A stretch of 8,517 nucleotides of DNA from Gammaproteobacteria bacterium (GTDB lineage: Bacteria > Pseudomonadota > Gammaproteobacteria > Xanthomonadales > Xanthomonadaceae). The first letter of the stretch is position 1. Every line of letters begins with the position of its first letter. Below the pieces are notes generated by a model. The model saw only the letters and a program-made list of their open reading frames with translations, was not told the origin of the DNA and did no database searches. This document shows, one piece after another, positions 1-8,516 of the stretch. The position numbers were made by a program, and so were the translations under genes. The stretch is taken from contig JAPLSI010000209.1 in the NCBI GenBank assembly GCA_026398715.1, forward strand, positions 1 to 8,517, written 5' to 3'.

Positions 1-1
1 C

Positions 2-985
2 CGGCACATTGAACGACTGATCGAATACCCCGGCGCCTTGCAGGTGCTGGACTTCGCCAACGGCCGCGCCCAACTGGTGGGCGTGCGCGCTGTGCGCGAC
101 GGCGCCCTGGTCGGCCACGAGATCCGCGAACTTCGCCAGCACCTGCCCGCCAACGTGGATGCGCGCGTCGCCGCCATCTTCCGCAACCGTCGCGCCATCA
201 AACCCGAAGGCACCACCGTCATCCAGGAAGACGATGAAGTGTTCTTCCTGGCCGATGCCCGCAACATCACCACCGTGATGAGCGAATTGCGCCGGCTCGA
301 CAACCGGCCGACGCGGCGCCTGCTGATTGCCGGCGGCGGCAACATCGGCCGCAGGCTGGCGCGCAGCCTCGAGAACCGCTATTCGGTGAAGGTGCTCGAG
401 CGCTCGCGTGAACGCGCCCGCAGCATTGCCGAAGAACTCCTCAATTCCATCGTGCTGGTAGGCGATTGCGCCGACGAAGACCTGCTGCGCGAGGAAAACA
501 TCGACCAGACCGACGTCTACATGGCGCTGACCAACGACGACGAGGCCAACATCCTGTCGGCGATGCTGGCCAAGCGACTGGGTTGCCCGCGCGTGCTGGC
601 ATTGATCAACCGGCCGTCCTATGCCGAGCTGGTGGAAGGCGGCAGCATCGACATCGCGGTCAGCCCGCAGCTGGTCACCCTCAGTGCCTTGCTCGCGCAC
701 ATCCGCGAAGGCGCGCCTGCGCAGGTGTATTCATTGCGACGCGGCGCGGCCGAGGCGATCGAGGCCGTGGTGCGCGGCGACCGCCGGACATCGCGCGTGA
801 TCGGCCGCTCGCTGGAAGAACTCGACTTGCCCGACGCCACCACCATCGGCGGCATCGTGCGTGGCGAGAAGTTGCTGATCGCCCACCACGACATCGTCAT
901 CGAGCCCGGGGACCACGTCATCCTCTTCGTGTCAGACAAGCGGCAGATGCCGCAGGTGAATGCGCTGTTCCAGGTCGGAGTCTGA
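2..985 (+). CDS. trkA: Trk system potassium uptake regulatory protein TrkA (5' truncated by window edge)
   Basis: TrkA is the cytosolic nucleotide-binding (RCK) subunit that forms a gating ring under the TrkH K+ channel. The frame is open from the first bases, so the gene begins upstream; 327 codons are visible, against about 458 residues in E. coli TrkA, so roughly 130 residues are missing. What remains is the end of the first RCK half (LIEYPGALQVLDF, then a TrkA_C-like domain) and the whole second half. In the second half the Rossmann glycine motif GGGNIG is at visible residues 111-116. An acidic residue ends the next strand (VKVLERS), as in NAD(H)-binding RCK domains, and VGDCADEDLL and ALTNDDEANI follow. 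A second TrkA_C-like domain closes the protein, ending near EPGDHVILFV. The stop lies one base before the trkH start, so the two are co-transcribed. Identification is secure; the promoter is outside the window. Confidence 0.96.
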   Translation, partial: RHIERLIEYPGALQVLDFANGRAQLVGVRAVRDGALVGHEIRELRQHLPANVDARVAAIFRNRRAIKPEGTTVIQEDDEVFFLADARNITTVMSELRRLDNRPTRRLLIAGGGNIGRRLARSLENRYSVKVLERSRERARSIAEELLNSIVLVGDCADEDLLREENIDQTDVYMALTNDDEANILSAMLAKRLGCPRVLALINRPSYAELVEGGSIDIAVSPQLVTLSALLAHIREGAPAQVYSLRRGAAEAIEAVVRGDRRTSRVIGRSLEELDLPDATTIGGIVRGEKLLIAHHDIVIEPGDHVILFVSDKRQMPQVNALFQVGV

Positions 986-989
986 ATTG
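977..989 (+). promoter_or_regulatory. Ribosome binding site and TTG start of trkH
   Basis: GGAG at 977-980, inside the last codons of trkA, is followed six bases later by TTG (987-989). Nothing comparable precedes the ATG at 960. This site therefore decides the start, and it implies translational coupling to trkA termination at 983-985. Confidence 0.6.
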
Positions 990-2438
990 AGTCCGCGCGT
1001 GCTAGCGATGCAGCGGATCTTCGGCGCCATCATCGCGCTCAGCTCGCTGATCACCGTCCCGCCGATGCTGATCGCCTATTTCATGGGCGAGCCCAGCCTG
1101 GTCGCCTTCGTCGACAGCTTCCTGCTGATCGGCGCCGCCGGGCTGGTGCTCTGGTATCCGGTGCGCAACGCCGAATACGAACTGCGCCTGCGCGACGGAT
1201 TTCTCATCGTGGCGTCGATCTGGGTCCTGGCCAGCCTGGTCACCGCCATCCCGTTCATGCTGACCTCGCCCAACCTCAGCTTTACCGACGCCGTGTTCGA
1301 GGCGACGTCGGGATTGACCACCACCGGGTCCACCGTCGTCACCGGTCTCGATGCCCTGCCGCGCAGCGTGCTGTTCTATCGGCAGTCGCTGCACTTCCTG
1401 GGCGGCATGGGTATCGTCATCCTGGCAGTGGCCATCCTGCCGATGCTGAAGATCGGCGGTATGCAGCTGTTTCGTGCCGAATCCACGGGGCCTCAGAGCG
1501 ACAACAAGCTGACTCCGCGCATCGCCGATACGGCCAAGGCTTTGTGGATGGTGTACCTGGGACTCAACGCGGCGTGCGCACTGGCATTCTGGATGGGCGG
1601 CATGACGCTGTTCGATGCGATCTGCCATGCGATGTCGACGACGGCGACGGGTGGATTCTCGACCCACGACGCCAGTTACGGATTCTGGAACAGCCCATTG
1701 CTCGAATCGATGACGATCGTGTTCATGCTGATCGGCGGCATCAACTTCGGCATGCACTGGTATGCCTGGCGCCGCGCGACGATCTCGCACTACCAGGCCG
1801 ATTCCGAGCTCAGGACCTTTCTCATCATCGCGGTGGTCGCCAGTGGGCTGGTCACGGTCACACTCTGGGCATCGGGGCGTTTCTCGCTGGGCGAATCACT
1901 GCGCCACGCCGTCTTCCAGGTGGTGAACAACCTCACCACCACAGGCTTCATCGGCCCCGGCTTCGAAAACTGGCCGGGCGCCGCGCCCTTGTTGCTGATC
2001 CTGCTGGGGTTCATCGGCGGTTGCGCCGGTTCCACTGCAGGCGGCATGAAGGTGGCGCGCTGGCAGATGATCGTGCGCCAGGGCTTGCGCGAGATTCGCC
2101 AGCTGGTCCATCCGCGCGGGCAATTCGTGGTGAAGGTCGGCGGCAAGCGCGTTTCCGAAAGCGTGGTGATTTCGGTGGCAGGTTTCTGCACCCTGTACCT
2201 GCTCAGCTTCGTGGTGATGACCTTGCTGGTCGCGTCGGCCGGCGTGGACGCGCTGACCGCATTCACTGCGGTGGCGTCGAGCCTCAACAACATGGGGCCG
2301 GGCCTGGGCGGCGTTGCCATACATTTCCAGGAACTCGGTGATTTCCCGGTCTGGGTTTGCAGCTTCGCGATGATCCTCGGCCGACTGGAAGTCTTTACGG
2401 TGCTGGTGCTGCTGACACCGCAGTTCTGGACCGAGTAG
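987..2438 (+). CDS. trkH: Trk system potassium uptake channel subunit TrkH
   Basis: TrkH is the K+-translocating inner-membrane subunit of the Trk system, gated by TrkA. The protein is almost wholly hydrophobic and has the four pore-loop repeats of the SKT superfamily. Numbered from the TTG start, the filter loops are TTTGS (111-115), TATGGF (219-224), TTTGF (317-321) and NNMGPGLG (434-441). The intramembrane gating segment GGCAGSTAGG lies near 344-353, and the conserved pore arginine is in ILGRLEVFT near 466. I chose TTG 987 because GGAG at 977-980 sits six bases upstream and because it gives 483 residues, the length of E. coli TrkH. An in-frame ATG at 960 would overlap trkA and add a polar, non-family N-terminus; GTG 999 and ATG 1008 are other options. 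The 3' end overlaps the convergent YdbT-like gene by 44 bp. Confidence 0.96.
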   Translation: MSPRVLAMQRIFGAIIALSSLITVPPMLIAYFMGEPSLVAFVDSFLLIGAAGLVLWYPVRNAEYELRLRDGFLIVASIWVLASLVTAIPFMLTSPNLSFTDAVFEATSGLTTTGSTVVTGLDALPRSVLFYRQSLHFLGGMGIVILAVAILPMLKIGGMQLFRAESTGPQSDNKLTPRIADTAKALWMVYLGLNAACALAFWMGGMTLFDAICHAMSTTATGGFSTHDASYGFWNSPLLESMTIVFMLIGGINFGMHWYAWRRATISHYQADSELRTFLIIAVVASGLVTVTLWASGRFSLGESLRHAVFQVVNNLTTTGFIGPGFENWPGAAPLLLILLGFIGGCAGSTAGGMKVARWQMIVRQGLREIRQLVHPRGQFVVKVGGKRVSESVVISVAGFCTLYLLSFVVMTLLVASAGVDALTAFTAVASSLNNMGPGLGGVAIHFQELGDFPVWVCSFAMILGRLEVFTVLVLLTPQFWTE

Positions 2439-3927
2439 GCAGCATCCGCCACGGCGTCGCCAGGCCGAGCGACAGCTGCGCATAAAGGCGACGTGCTTCT
2501 TCTTCCGGCAGGTACGGAATGTGCAGGCCGCCTTCCAGCACGTTGCTGCCCGCCGTGTCGAAGCGCAGCGTGGCCATGCCATGCCTGCGGTCGAACGGCG
2601 ACTGCAGCAGCTCCAGCGCCTGCAGCTTGCGCGACTCGGCGAATTGCCAATGGCGGTCGAGCCAGCCGCTGCGGAAGGCGATCAGGCCGTTGTCTATCGA
2701 ATACGCCGAATGTTTCGCCCAGACGATGGCGCGCCAATACAGGACGGGCACCAGCAACAGCAGCAGCAAGCCCGGCAGTCCCTTCTGGAAGACAAGGACA
2801 GCCGTCACCAGCAGCGTGATGACCATCGGCAGGAAGAACTTCCGCCGCCATGCGCGCGGATGCAATGGCTTCCATTGCGACACCGGCCAGGCGGGCTCGG
2901 GCAACAGGCGATCGATCAGTGCATCCATCGCCGCAGGCGTTGCCAGCGGCGCCAGGTCGCGCAGCGAACTCTTCTCGTTGGCCGCTTCCATCACGGCCGT
3001 GTCCACGCGCAGGCTGCGTCGCTTGAACAGGCGATGCAGCACGCCCTCGGAAAGGTTGAAGGCCTGGATGCGATGCTTGGGCACGCTGCCGCGCATGCGC
3101 GACAGCAGGCCGCGCTGCACGCTGAGGCGGCCCTCGCTTTCGCTCAGCCGGAAGCCGTGGAACTGCAGCAGGGCGATCGCCACCGACAGCACGCGCAAGG
3201 CGACCAGCGCCGCCAGCACCAGCACCATGGCAGCCATCGCCGCGGCCAGCACGGAAAGATGCAGCGCATCGGCCTGGCCGGTGAACCACTTGCCCAAGGC
3301 CTTGAAGACCTCGCCAATCAGGTTGTCGCCCGACTGGGCAAGCACTGCGAACAAGCCGCCGATCACCACGATTCCGCGATTGTTGATGAGCCCCAGGCGT
3401 ATGACGTCGCCTACCGGCAATTCCAGCAGGACATCCTGCGGCGCCTCGGGCGCGGCGTGGTCGTGGCTCGCACCGAGCGCGCGGATCTGGCTCTCGAGAC
3501 GATGTGCGTCGTCCAGCCGCAATACGCGCATCTGGCCTTCGGGCTTGGCTGCGCCCGCCGATTCCAGGCGTACTTCGGCCACGTTGAAGAGCCGATGCAG
3601 CAGGGTCTGGTGCAGGTTGACGTTCTGGATGCGCGCGAACGGGATGTGCCGGACGCTCCGTTGCAGCAAACCACTGCGGATGACGATCCCGTCGGCATCG
3701 ATGCGGTAGCGATAGGTGAAGTACTGCGCGACCGAAACCAGCATCAGCACGCCGACGCCGATCAGGCCGTACAGATCACGATCGTCGCCCTTGCCGGTGA
3801 ACAACAGGATGAGGATGGGCAAGGCAAATTGCTTGAGCTGCCCGATCAGCGTGAACAACCAGCTTAGCGGGTGCAGGCGCTTTTCAACGCCCGTGTCCGG
3901 CACTACGGCCAACGGATCAGACGACAT
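2395..3927 (-). CDS. Membrane protein with three bacterial PH-like (bPH2/DUF304) domains, YdbT-like
   Basis: This is a 510-residue inner-membrane protein with the architecture of Bacillus subtilis YdbT: three bPH2 (DUF304) domains, each preceded by hydrophobic segments. The domains lie at about residues 71-152, 254-340 and 405-488. The first two share a motif of the form G-L-x5-R-x3-P-x3-RIQ...LHRLF (HIPFARIQNVNLHQTLLHRL; VPKHRIQAFNLSEGVLHRL), and the third is more divergent. Hydrophobic stretches are near 22-44, 53-69, 184-200, 224-255, 364-380 and 384-402. The ATG at 3927 overlaps the end of the YdbS-like gene by 11 bases. No Shine-Dalgarno is visible, so translation is probably coupled. 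An in-frame ATG at 3996 would lie deep inside the upstream gene and adds unrelated residues. The last 13 codons are read antisense to trkH. Biochemical function is unknown; in B. subtilis, ydbST belongs to the sigma-W envelope-stress regulon and helps resist antimicrobial compounds. Confidence 0.88.
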   Translation of the reverse strand: MSSDPLAVVPDTGVEKRLHPLSWLFTLIGQLKQFALPILILLFTGKGDDRDLYGLIGVGVLMLVSVAQYFTYRYRIDADGIVIRSGLLQRSVRHIPFARIQNVNLHQTLLHRLFNVAEVRLESAGAAKPEGQMRVLRLDDAHRLESQIRALGASHDHAAPEAPQDVLLELPVGDVIRLGLINNRGIVVIGGLFAVLAQSGDNLIGEVFKALGKWFTGQADALHLSVLAAAMAAMVLVLAALVALRVLSVAIALLQFHGFRLSESEGRLSVQRGLLSRMRGSVPKHRIQAFNLSEGVLHRLFKRRSLRVDTAVMEAANEKSSLRDLAPLATPAAMDALIDRLLPEPAWPVSQWKPLHPRAWRRKFFLPMVITLLVTAVLVFQKGLPGLLLLLLVPVLYWRAIVWAKHSAYSIDNGLIAFRSGWLDRHWQFAESRKLQALELLQSPFDRRHGMATLRFDTAGSNVLEGGLHIPYLPEEEARRLYAQLSLGLATPWRMLPTRSRTAVSAAPAP

Positions 3928-4483
3928 CGTCGTTGCGCGCCGAGGCGGGCACCAGCGCGTCGCGCAATGCCACGGCATCCGCGTCCAGGAAACCATGTTG
4001 GCGCAGCGCGTGCAGGCGCGTGCCCGCGGTGTGCACGATCAGCGTGGCCAGCCCGAAGTGGCGCTCGATCGGGCCACGCTCGATGTCGAGGTGCTGCACG
4101 CGCGAGCGAGGCACCAGGATCTCCTTGCGCCACAACTTGCCGCGCTTCACGTGCAGCCCGGTTTCGTCGAGCTTCCAGAAAGTGAATTTCCAGCTGCGAT
4201 AACCCAACCAGACGCTGAGTGTGATGACCGCCAGCAATATGAGCACCACTGCCAGCACCCAGCCCAGGAATGAAAACACCGGAAAGGCAATGCGCAGCGG
4301 AAACGCTACCAGCGTGCCTGCGGCTGCGCCCAGCACCACGCCGCGGATCAGTCCGCCGATCATCGCCACCTGCGCGGCGTTCGCCGACAGCGGTTGCCAG
4401 CGATCCACGTGCTCGGGCAGGGCCGGCGGAAAGATGGGCGCGGGCGCATCCATGGACGGATCGGGCAGGGTGGAGTCGCTCAT
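3917..4483 (-). CDS. Small membrane protein with one bacterial PH-like (bPH2/DUF304) domain, YdbS-like
   Basis: This 188-residue protein matches the small partner of YdbS/YdbT pairs. It has a proline-rich cytosolic N-terminus (1-30), two adjacent transmembrane segments (about 37-63 and 69-94) and one bPH2 domain (about 97-178). The domain carries the family pattern: RGKLWRKEILVPRSRVQHLD is the G-x-L...P-x-x-R-[IV]-Q element, and TLIVHTAGTRLHAL is the closing strand region. The ATG at 4483 follows the acyltransferase stop by one base (TGACATG) with no recognisable Shine-Dalgarno, so translation is probably coupled; Met-11 is an alternative start. The 3' end overlaps the YdbT-like start by 11 bases (ATGTCGTCTGA). 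The two proteins are therefore likely made together and may form a complex. Function in this organism is unknown. Confidence 0.88.
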   Translation of the reverse strand: MSDSTLPDPSMDAPAPIFPPALPEHVDRWQPLSANAAQVAMIGGLIRGVVLGAAAGTLVAFPLRIAFPVFSFLGWVLAVVLILLAVITLSVWLGYRSWKFTFWKLDETGLHVKRGKLWRKEILVPRSRVQHLDIERGPIERHFGLATLIVHTAGTRLHALRQHGFLDADAVALRDALVPASARNDDVV

Positions 4484-4484
4484 G

Positions 4485-5396
4485 TCAGTAGCAGTCCGGG
4501 CGGTAGGGGTTTGTTTCGCCGGAACCCGGCGGACGTTTGCTGAAGCGCTTGTAGGTCCACTGGTACTGGCGAAGGTCGCGCCGGGCGATGGCTTCCACCT
4601 GCGCGTTCATCGCGGTGGTGGCCAGCACCAGGTCGTCGCTGGCGATTGTAGCCATCGCCGGTTCGATATGGATGTCGAAGCCCCCGGGCACCGGTTCGGC
4701 GTATGCAAACACTACGGGCGCGCCGCTGCGCGCGGCCAGCTTCGGGATCAGGCTCAGGGTCAGCGACTGGCGGCCGAAGAAGGGTGCGAATTCGCCGGCG
4801 CCCAGCTTGGGTTGCTGGTCGGGCGTGATGCCCACCGTCTCGCCGGCCTTCAGCGCGCGGAACAGCGGACGCATGGCATTGGTTTCGGCCGGCACCAGCA
4901 GTACGTTTTCGCCGCCACGCGCCAGGCGCAGGAAGACATCGCCGAAGCGCTTTTCCGGCACGCGGTACACCAGCGAGAACGGCCCGCGCGAAGCCATGTA
5001 TTCGATCAGCAATTCCCAGTTGCCGAAATGCGGCGCGGCCAGGATCAGCCCGCGGCCTTGCGCGAGCGCATCGGCCAGCAAGGCGTCGCCGTGCACCGTG
5101 CGCACCAGTGCCAGGTTGTCGGCACGCGGCCTCGTCCAGATGCGGATGGTCTCCAGCGCGTTGCTGCCCGTGGCGCGCAGGATGCGGACGACTTCGGCTT
5201 CGCGTTGTTCCGGTGTCCAGCCCGGCTGGATGATTTCCAGATTGCGCCGCGCCACGCGCGATGCGCGTCGGTCCAGGCGATGCATCACGGACCCGGCCCA
5301 GGCGCCCAGCGCGCGTTGCGCGGGCAGGGGCAGGCGTCCGGCGATCCAGGCCAGCGCGTACAGCGCCCGCCCAAGCAGTTCGTGCAGGGGATTCAT
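4485..5396 (-). CDS. LpxL/HtrB-family (lipid A biosynthesis-type) lysophospholipid acyltransferase
   Basis: This is a 303-residue member of the LpxL/LpxM (HtrB) acyltransferase family, whose best-known members add secondary acyl chains from acyl-ACP to Kdo2-lipid IVA at the cytoplasmic face of the inner membrane. The catalytic H-x4-E motif is APHFGNWELL, with His123 and Glu128. GITPDQQP near 189-196 and the C-terminal QYQWTYKRF near 277-285 are further family hallmarks. The N-terminus (LGRALYALAWIAGRLPLP) is the usual membrane-anchoring segment, and family members are around 300 residues long. The ATG at 5396 is preceded by AGGG only two bases away, a poor ribosome site. It is the first gene of the operon with the two PH-domain genes, so its promoter should lie in the 65-bp gap before dtd. 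The exact substrate (lipid A or another lyso-lipid) cannot be read from sequence, so I give no gene symbol. Confidence 0.9.
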   Translation of the reverse strand: MNPLHELLGRALYALAWIAGRLPLPAQRALGAWAGSVMHRLDRRASRVARRNLEIIQPGWTPEQREAEVVRILRATGSNALETIRIWTRPRADNLALVRTVHGDALLADALAQGRGLILAAPHFGNWELLIEYMASRGPFSLVYRVPEKRFGDVFLRLARGGENVLLVPAETNAMRPLFRALKAGETVGITPDQQPKLGAGEFAPFFGRQSLTLSLIPKLAARSGAPVVFAYAEPVPGGFDIHIEPAMATIASDDLVLATTAMNAQVEAIARRDLRQYQWTYKRFSKRPPGSGETNPYRPDCY

Positions 5397-5461
5397 CGCC
5401 CTAGTCTAAGTGGCGGCGGCCGGGTTTGACTCGCCCACCCCGCGCCCAGCAGCATGCCGGC
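5397..5461. promoter_or_regulatory. Divergent intergenic region between the acyltransferase operon and dtd
   Basis: This 65-bp gap must hold, or abut, the promoters of both divergent units. On the + strand TTGACT (5426-5431) matches a -35 element in five of six bases. The best -10 at suitable spacing, CAGCAT (5450-5455), is poor. On the - strand TAGACT (complement of 5403-5408) is a fair -10 without an evident -35. Neither promoter is secure. Confidence 0.35.
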
Positions 5462-5899
5462 ATGATCTCCCTCATCCAGCGCGTGACCGAGGCCGCCGTG
5501 CATGTGGACGGCGAATGCGTGGGACGTATCGGTCCCGGCCTGTTGGCCCTGGTGGCGGTGGAGCCCGGCGACGACGAGGCGCGCGTGCAGCGCATGGCCG
5601 ACCGCCTGCTGGGCTACCGCGTATTCGGCGACGCCCAGGACAAGATGAACCTCTCGGTGGCCGACACGGGGGGCGGACTGCTGTTGGTCAGCCAGTTCAC
5701 CCTGGCGGCCGACACCAACAAGGGCATGCGCCCCAGTTTCACCTCGGCCGCCACCCCCGAGCAGGGCCGCCTGTGGTTCGACCGCTTGCTGACGGTATGC
5801 AAACAACGCCATTCACCGGTTGAATCCGGGCGCTTCGGCGCCCATATGATGGTCAGCCTGTGCAACGACGGCCCCGTCACCTTCTGGCTCCGTAGCTGA
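5462..5899 (+). CDS. dtd: D-aminoacyl-tRNA deacylase
   Basis: Dtd hydrolyses the ester bond of D-aminoacyl-tRNAs (and glycyl-tRNA-Ala), freeing tRNA that was mischarged with D-amino acids; it is a cytosolic homodimer. From the ATG at 5462 the protein is 145 residues, the same length as E. coli Dtd, and it starts with the canonical [11 protein letters not shown]. The active-site strand SQFTLAAD is at 77-84, with Thr80, and the Gly-cisPro motif is in NDGPVTFWL (135-143). KGMRPSF is also conserved. An upstream in-frame GTG at 5426 would add 12 residues that are not part of the family and is rejected. No good Shine-Dalgarno precedes the ATG. The gene is divergent from the acyltransferase operon and lies 102 bp upstream of rpoD in the same direction. 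Confidence 0.97.
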   Translation: MISLIQRVTEAAVHVDGECVGRIGPGLLALVAVEPGDDEARVQRMADRLLGYRVFGDAQDKMNLSVADTGGGLLLVSQFTLAADTNKGMRPSFTSAATPEQGRLWFDRLLTVCKQRHSPVESGRFGAHMMVSLCNDGPVTFWLRS

Positions 5900-5928
5900 C
5901 CCCCGGATAAAAGCCCTTTCCAAACAGT

Positions 5929-5945
5929 CACTTGGAATCCAAGTG
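5929..5945. repeat. Perfect 17-bp palindrome (8-bp arms, 1-bp centre) upstream of rpoD
   Basis: CACTTGGA-A-TCCAAGTG reads identically on both strands apart from its central base. It lies 30 bp after the dtd stop and covers the predicted -35 hexamer of rpoD. It is not followed by a T-run, so it does not look like an intrinsic terminator. Its geometry fits a dimeric regulator's operator better; which regulator is unknown. Confidence 0.6.
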
Positions 5946-5961
5946 CCCGGGCCTATATACT
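5932..5961 (+). promoter_or_regulatory. Predicted sigma-70-type promoter of rpoD
   Basis: TTGGAA (5932-5937, four of six matches to TTGACA) and TATACT (5956-5961, five of six matches to TATAAT) are separated by 18 bp in the only AT-rich part of the dtd-rpoD gap. Initiation would fall near 5967-5969, giving a leader of about 34 bases. TATATA at 5954-5959 is an alternative -10 with 16-bp spacing. The leader is pyrimidine-rich (5969-5990) and has no clear Shine-Dalgarno before the ATG at 6002. Confidence 0.6.
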
Positions 5962-6001
5962 ATGTGGTTCCTTTGATCCCCTCTTTCCTTCGGCAGACTC
6001 C

Positions 6002-7852
<1,851 letters not shown>

Positions 7853-7874
7853 GCCGGGTCGGCACCGCAAAAAG

Positions 7875-7903
7875 AAAAAGCCCCGCTACTGCGGGGCTTT
7901 TTT
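7875..7903. terminator. Bidirectional intrinsic terminator between rpoD and the methyltransferase gene
   Basis: The perfect stem GCCCCGC (7880-7886) / GCGGGGC (7891-7897) has a TACT tetraloop. It is followed on the + strand by six T (7898-7903). On the - strand it is followed by five T, a C and three more T (complement of 7879-7871). The A and T tracts can extend the stem. It sits 22 bases after the rpoD stop and just beyond the convergent gene's stop at 7908, so it serves both transcripts. Confidence 0.93.
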
Positions 7904-7907
7904 CATC

Positions 7908-8516
7908 TCAGGACTGGAACGGCAAGTGCGCCGTCTTCCTCAGCATTACCTGCCTGCCTACGTCCACGGTTTCGTACAGGCCTGCGTACAGGGCCATGAA
8001 GGCATCAATGCCCGCCTGCGGACGTTCGAGCGCCGGCAGTTGCGGCGCCCATTGGTAGTCGTCGAAGCAGATCAGCCCGCCCACCTTCAGCAGGTACCAG
8101 GCCAGCACGGCGTCGCTGAGCACATAAGGCGCGTTGTGCGAGCCATCGATGTAGATGAAGTCGAACGACGCGAACGGCAGGCGACGGAGCATCTCCTCGG
8201 ACGAACCGCGAAGCTTGACCACCCGGTCGGTTGCGCCGATGGCAGAAATGTTGGCATCGAAGGTGAGGTTGGGCGTCGCAATGCGCGGCATCATCTGGTC
8301 TTCGCCGCCCATAGAGTCGAGGAACAGGTCGACGCAGGTCAGCTTGCAGTCCTGCCCGGTCAGGACGTTTTTCAGGAGCCAGCAGGCGCTGCGTCCTTCG
8401 AACGAACCGACCTCCAGGAAGTTCAGGCCCGGTTGCCCGATGTACGGCGCCAGCAGTCGTGGCCACTCCGTGGCGTTGCGCGTGAACCAGTCGTATTGGT
8501 AGCCCGCCGTTGCCAT
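7908..8516 (-). CDS. Class I SAM-dependent methyltransferase (Methyltransf_24-like), possibly 5' truncated
   Basis: This protein (202 residues from the first visible ATG) has the Rossmann fold of small class I SAM methyltransferases. Motif I is FLEVGSFEGRSACW (33-46), the SAM-binding glycine-rich loop. CVDLF (61-65) supplies the acidic residue after strand 2. FDFIYIDGSHNAPYVLSD (118-135) and KVGGLICFDDYQW (144-156) match the Methyltransf_24 pattern IDGxH...GGxxxFDDY, seen in enzymes often found near glycan or secondary-metabolite genes. The substrate is not deducible. The ATG at 8516-8514 is the last complete codon in the window, so the true start may lie further upstream. The N-terminus YQYDWFTRNATEWPRLLAPY flows directly into motif I, consistent with a start here or only slightly upstream. 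The gene converges on rpoD and shares its terminator. Confidence 0.85.
   Translation of the reverse strand: MATAGYQYDWFTRNATEWPRLLAPYIGQPGLNFLEVGSFEGRSACWLLKNVLTGQDCKLTCVDLFLDSMGGEDQMMPRIATPNLTFDANISAIGATDRVVKLRGSSEEMLRRLPFASFDFIYIDGSHNAPYVLSDAVLAWYLLKVGGLICFDDYQWAPQLPALERPQAGIDAFMALYAGLYETVDVGRQVMLRKTAHLPFQS

Noticed and set aside
1544..2341. A + strand open frame inside trkH
   Set aside because: It is a frame-shifted reading of trkH, and the R/H/G-rich product resembles no protein family.
2453..2461. Short palindrome GGCGTCGCC just past the trkH stop
   Set aside because: It is too short and has no T-tract; it lies within the YdbT-like coding sequence.
1790..3289. Long - strand open frame spanning parts of trkH and the YdbT-like gene
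   Set aside because: It crosses two real genes in other frames, lacks any domain, and its product changes composition where the underlying gene changes.
2521..3867. Long + strand open frame rich in Q, H and R
   Set aside because: It is antisense to the YdbT-like gene, which has clear domains. The low-complexity composition is typical of shadow frames in GC-rich DNA.
4517..4531. Inverted repeat CGCCGG-AAC-CCGGCG near the end of the acyltransferase gene
   Set aside because: It has six-base arms within coding sequence (the PGSGE region) and no T-run on either strand, so it is not a terminator. GC-rich coding DNA produces such repeats often.
4221..5429. A 402-codon + strand open frame opposite the acyltransferase gene
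   Set aside because: It is the antisense shadow of a gene with an intact H-x4-E motif and shows no domain of its own.
5911..5922. AAAGCCCTTT-like hairpin after dtd as a possible dtd terminator
   Set aside because: The stem is only four base pairs with a two-base loop and no T-run, so it cannot support termination.
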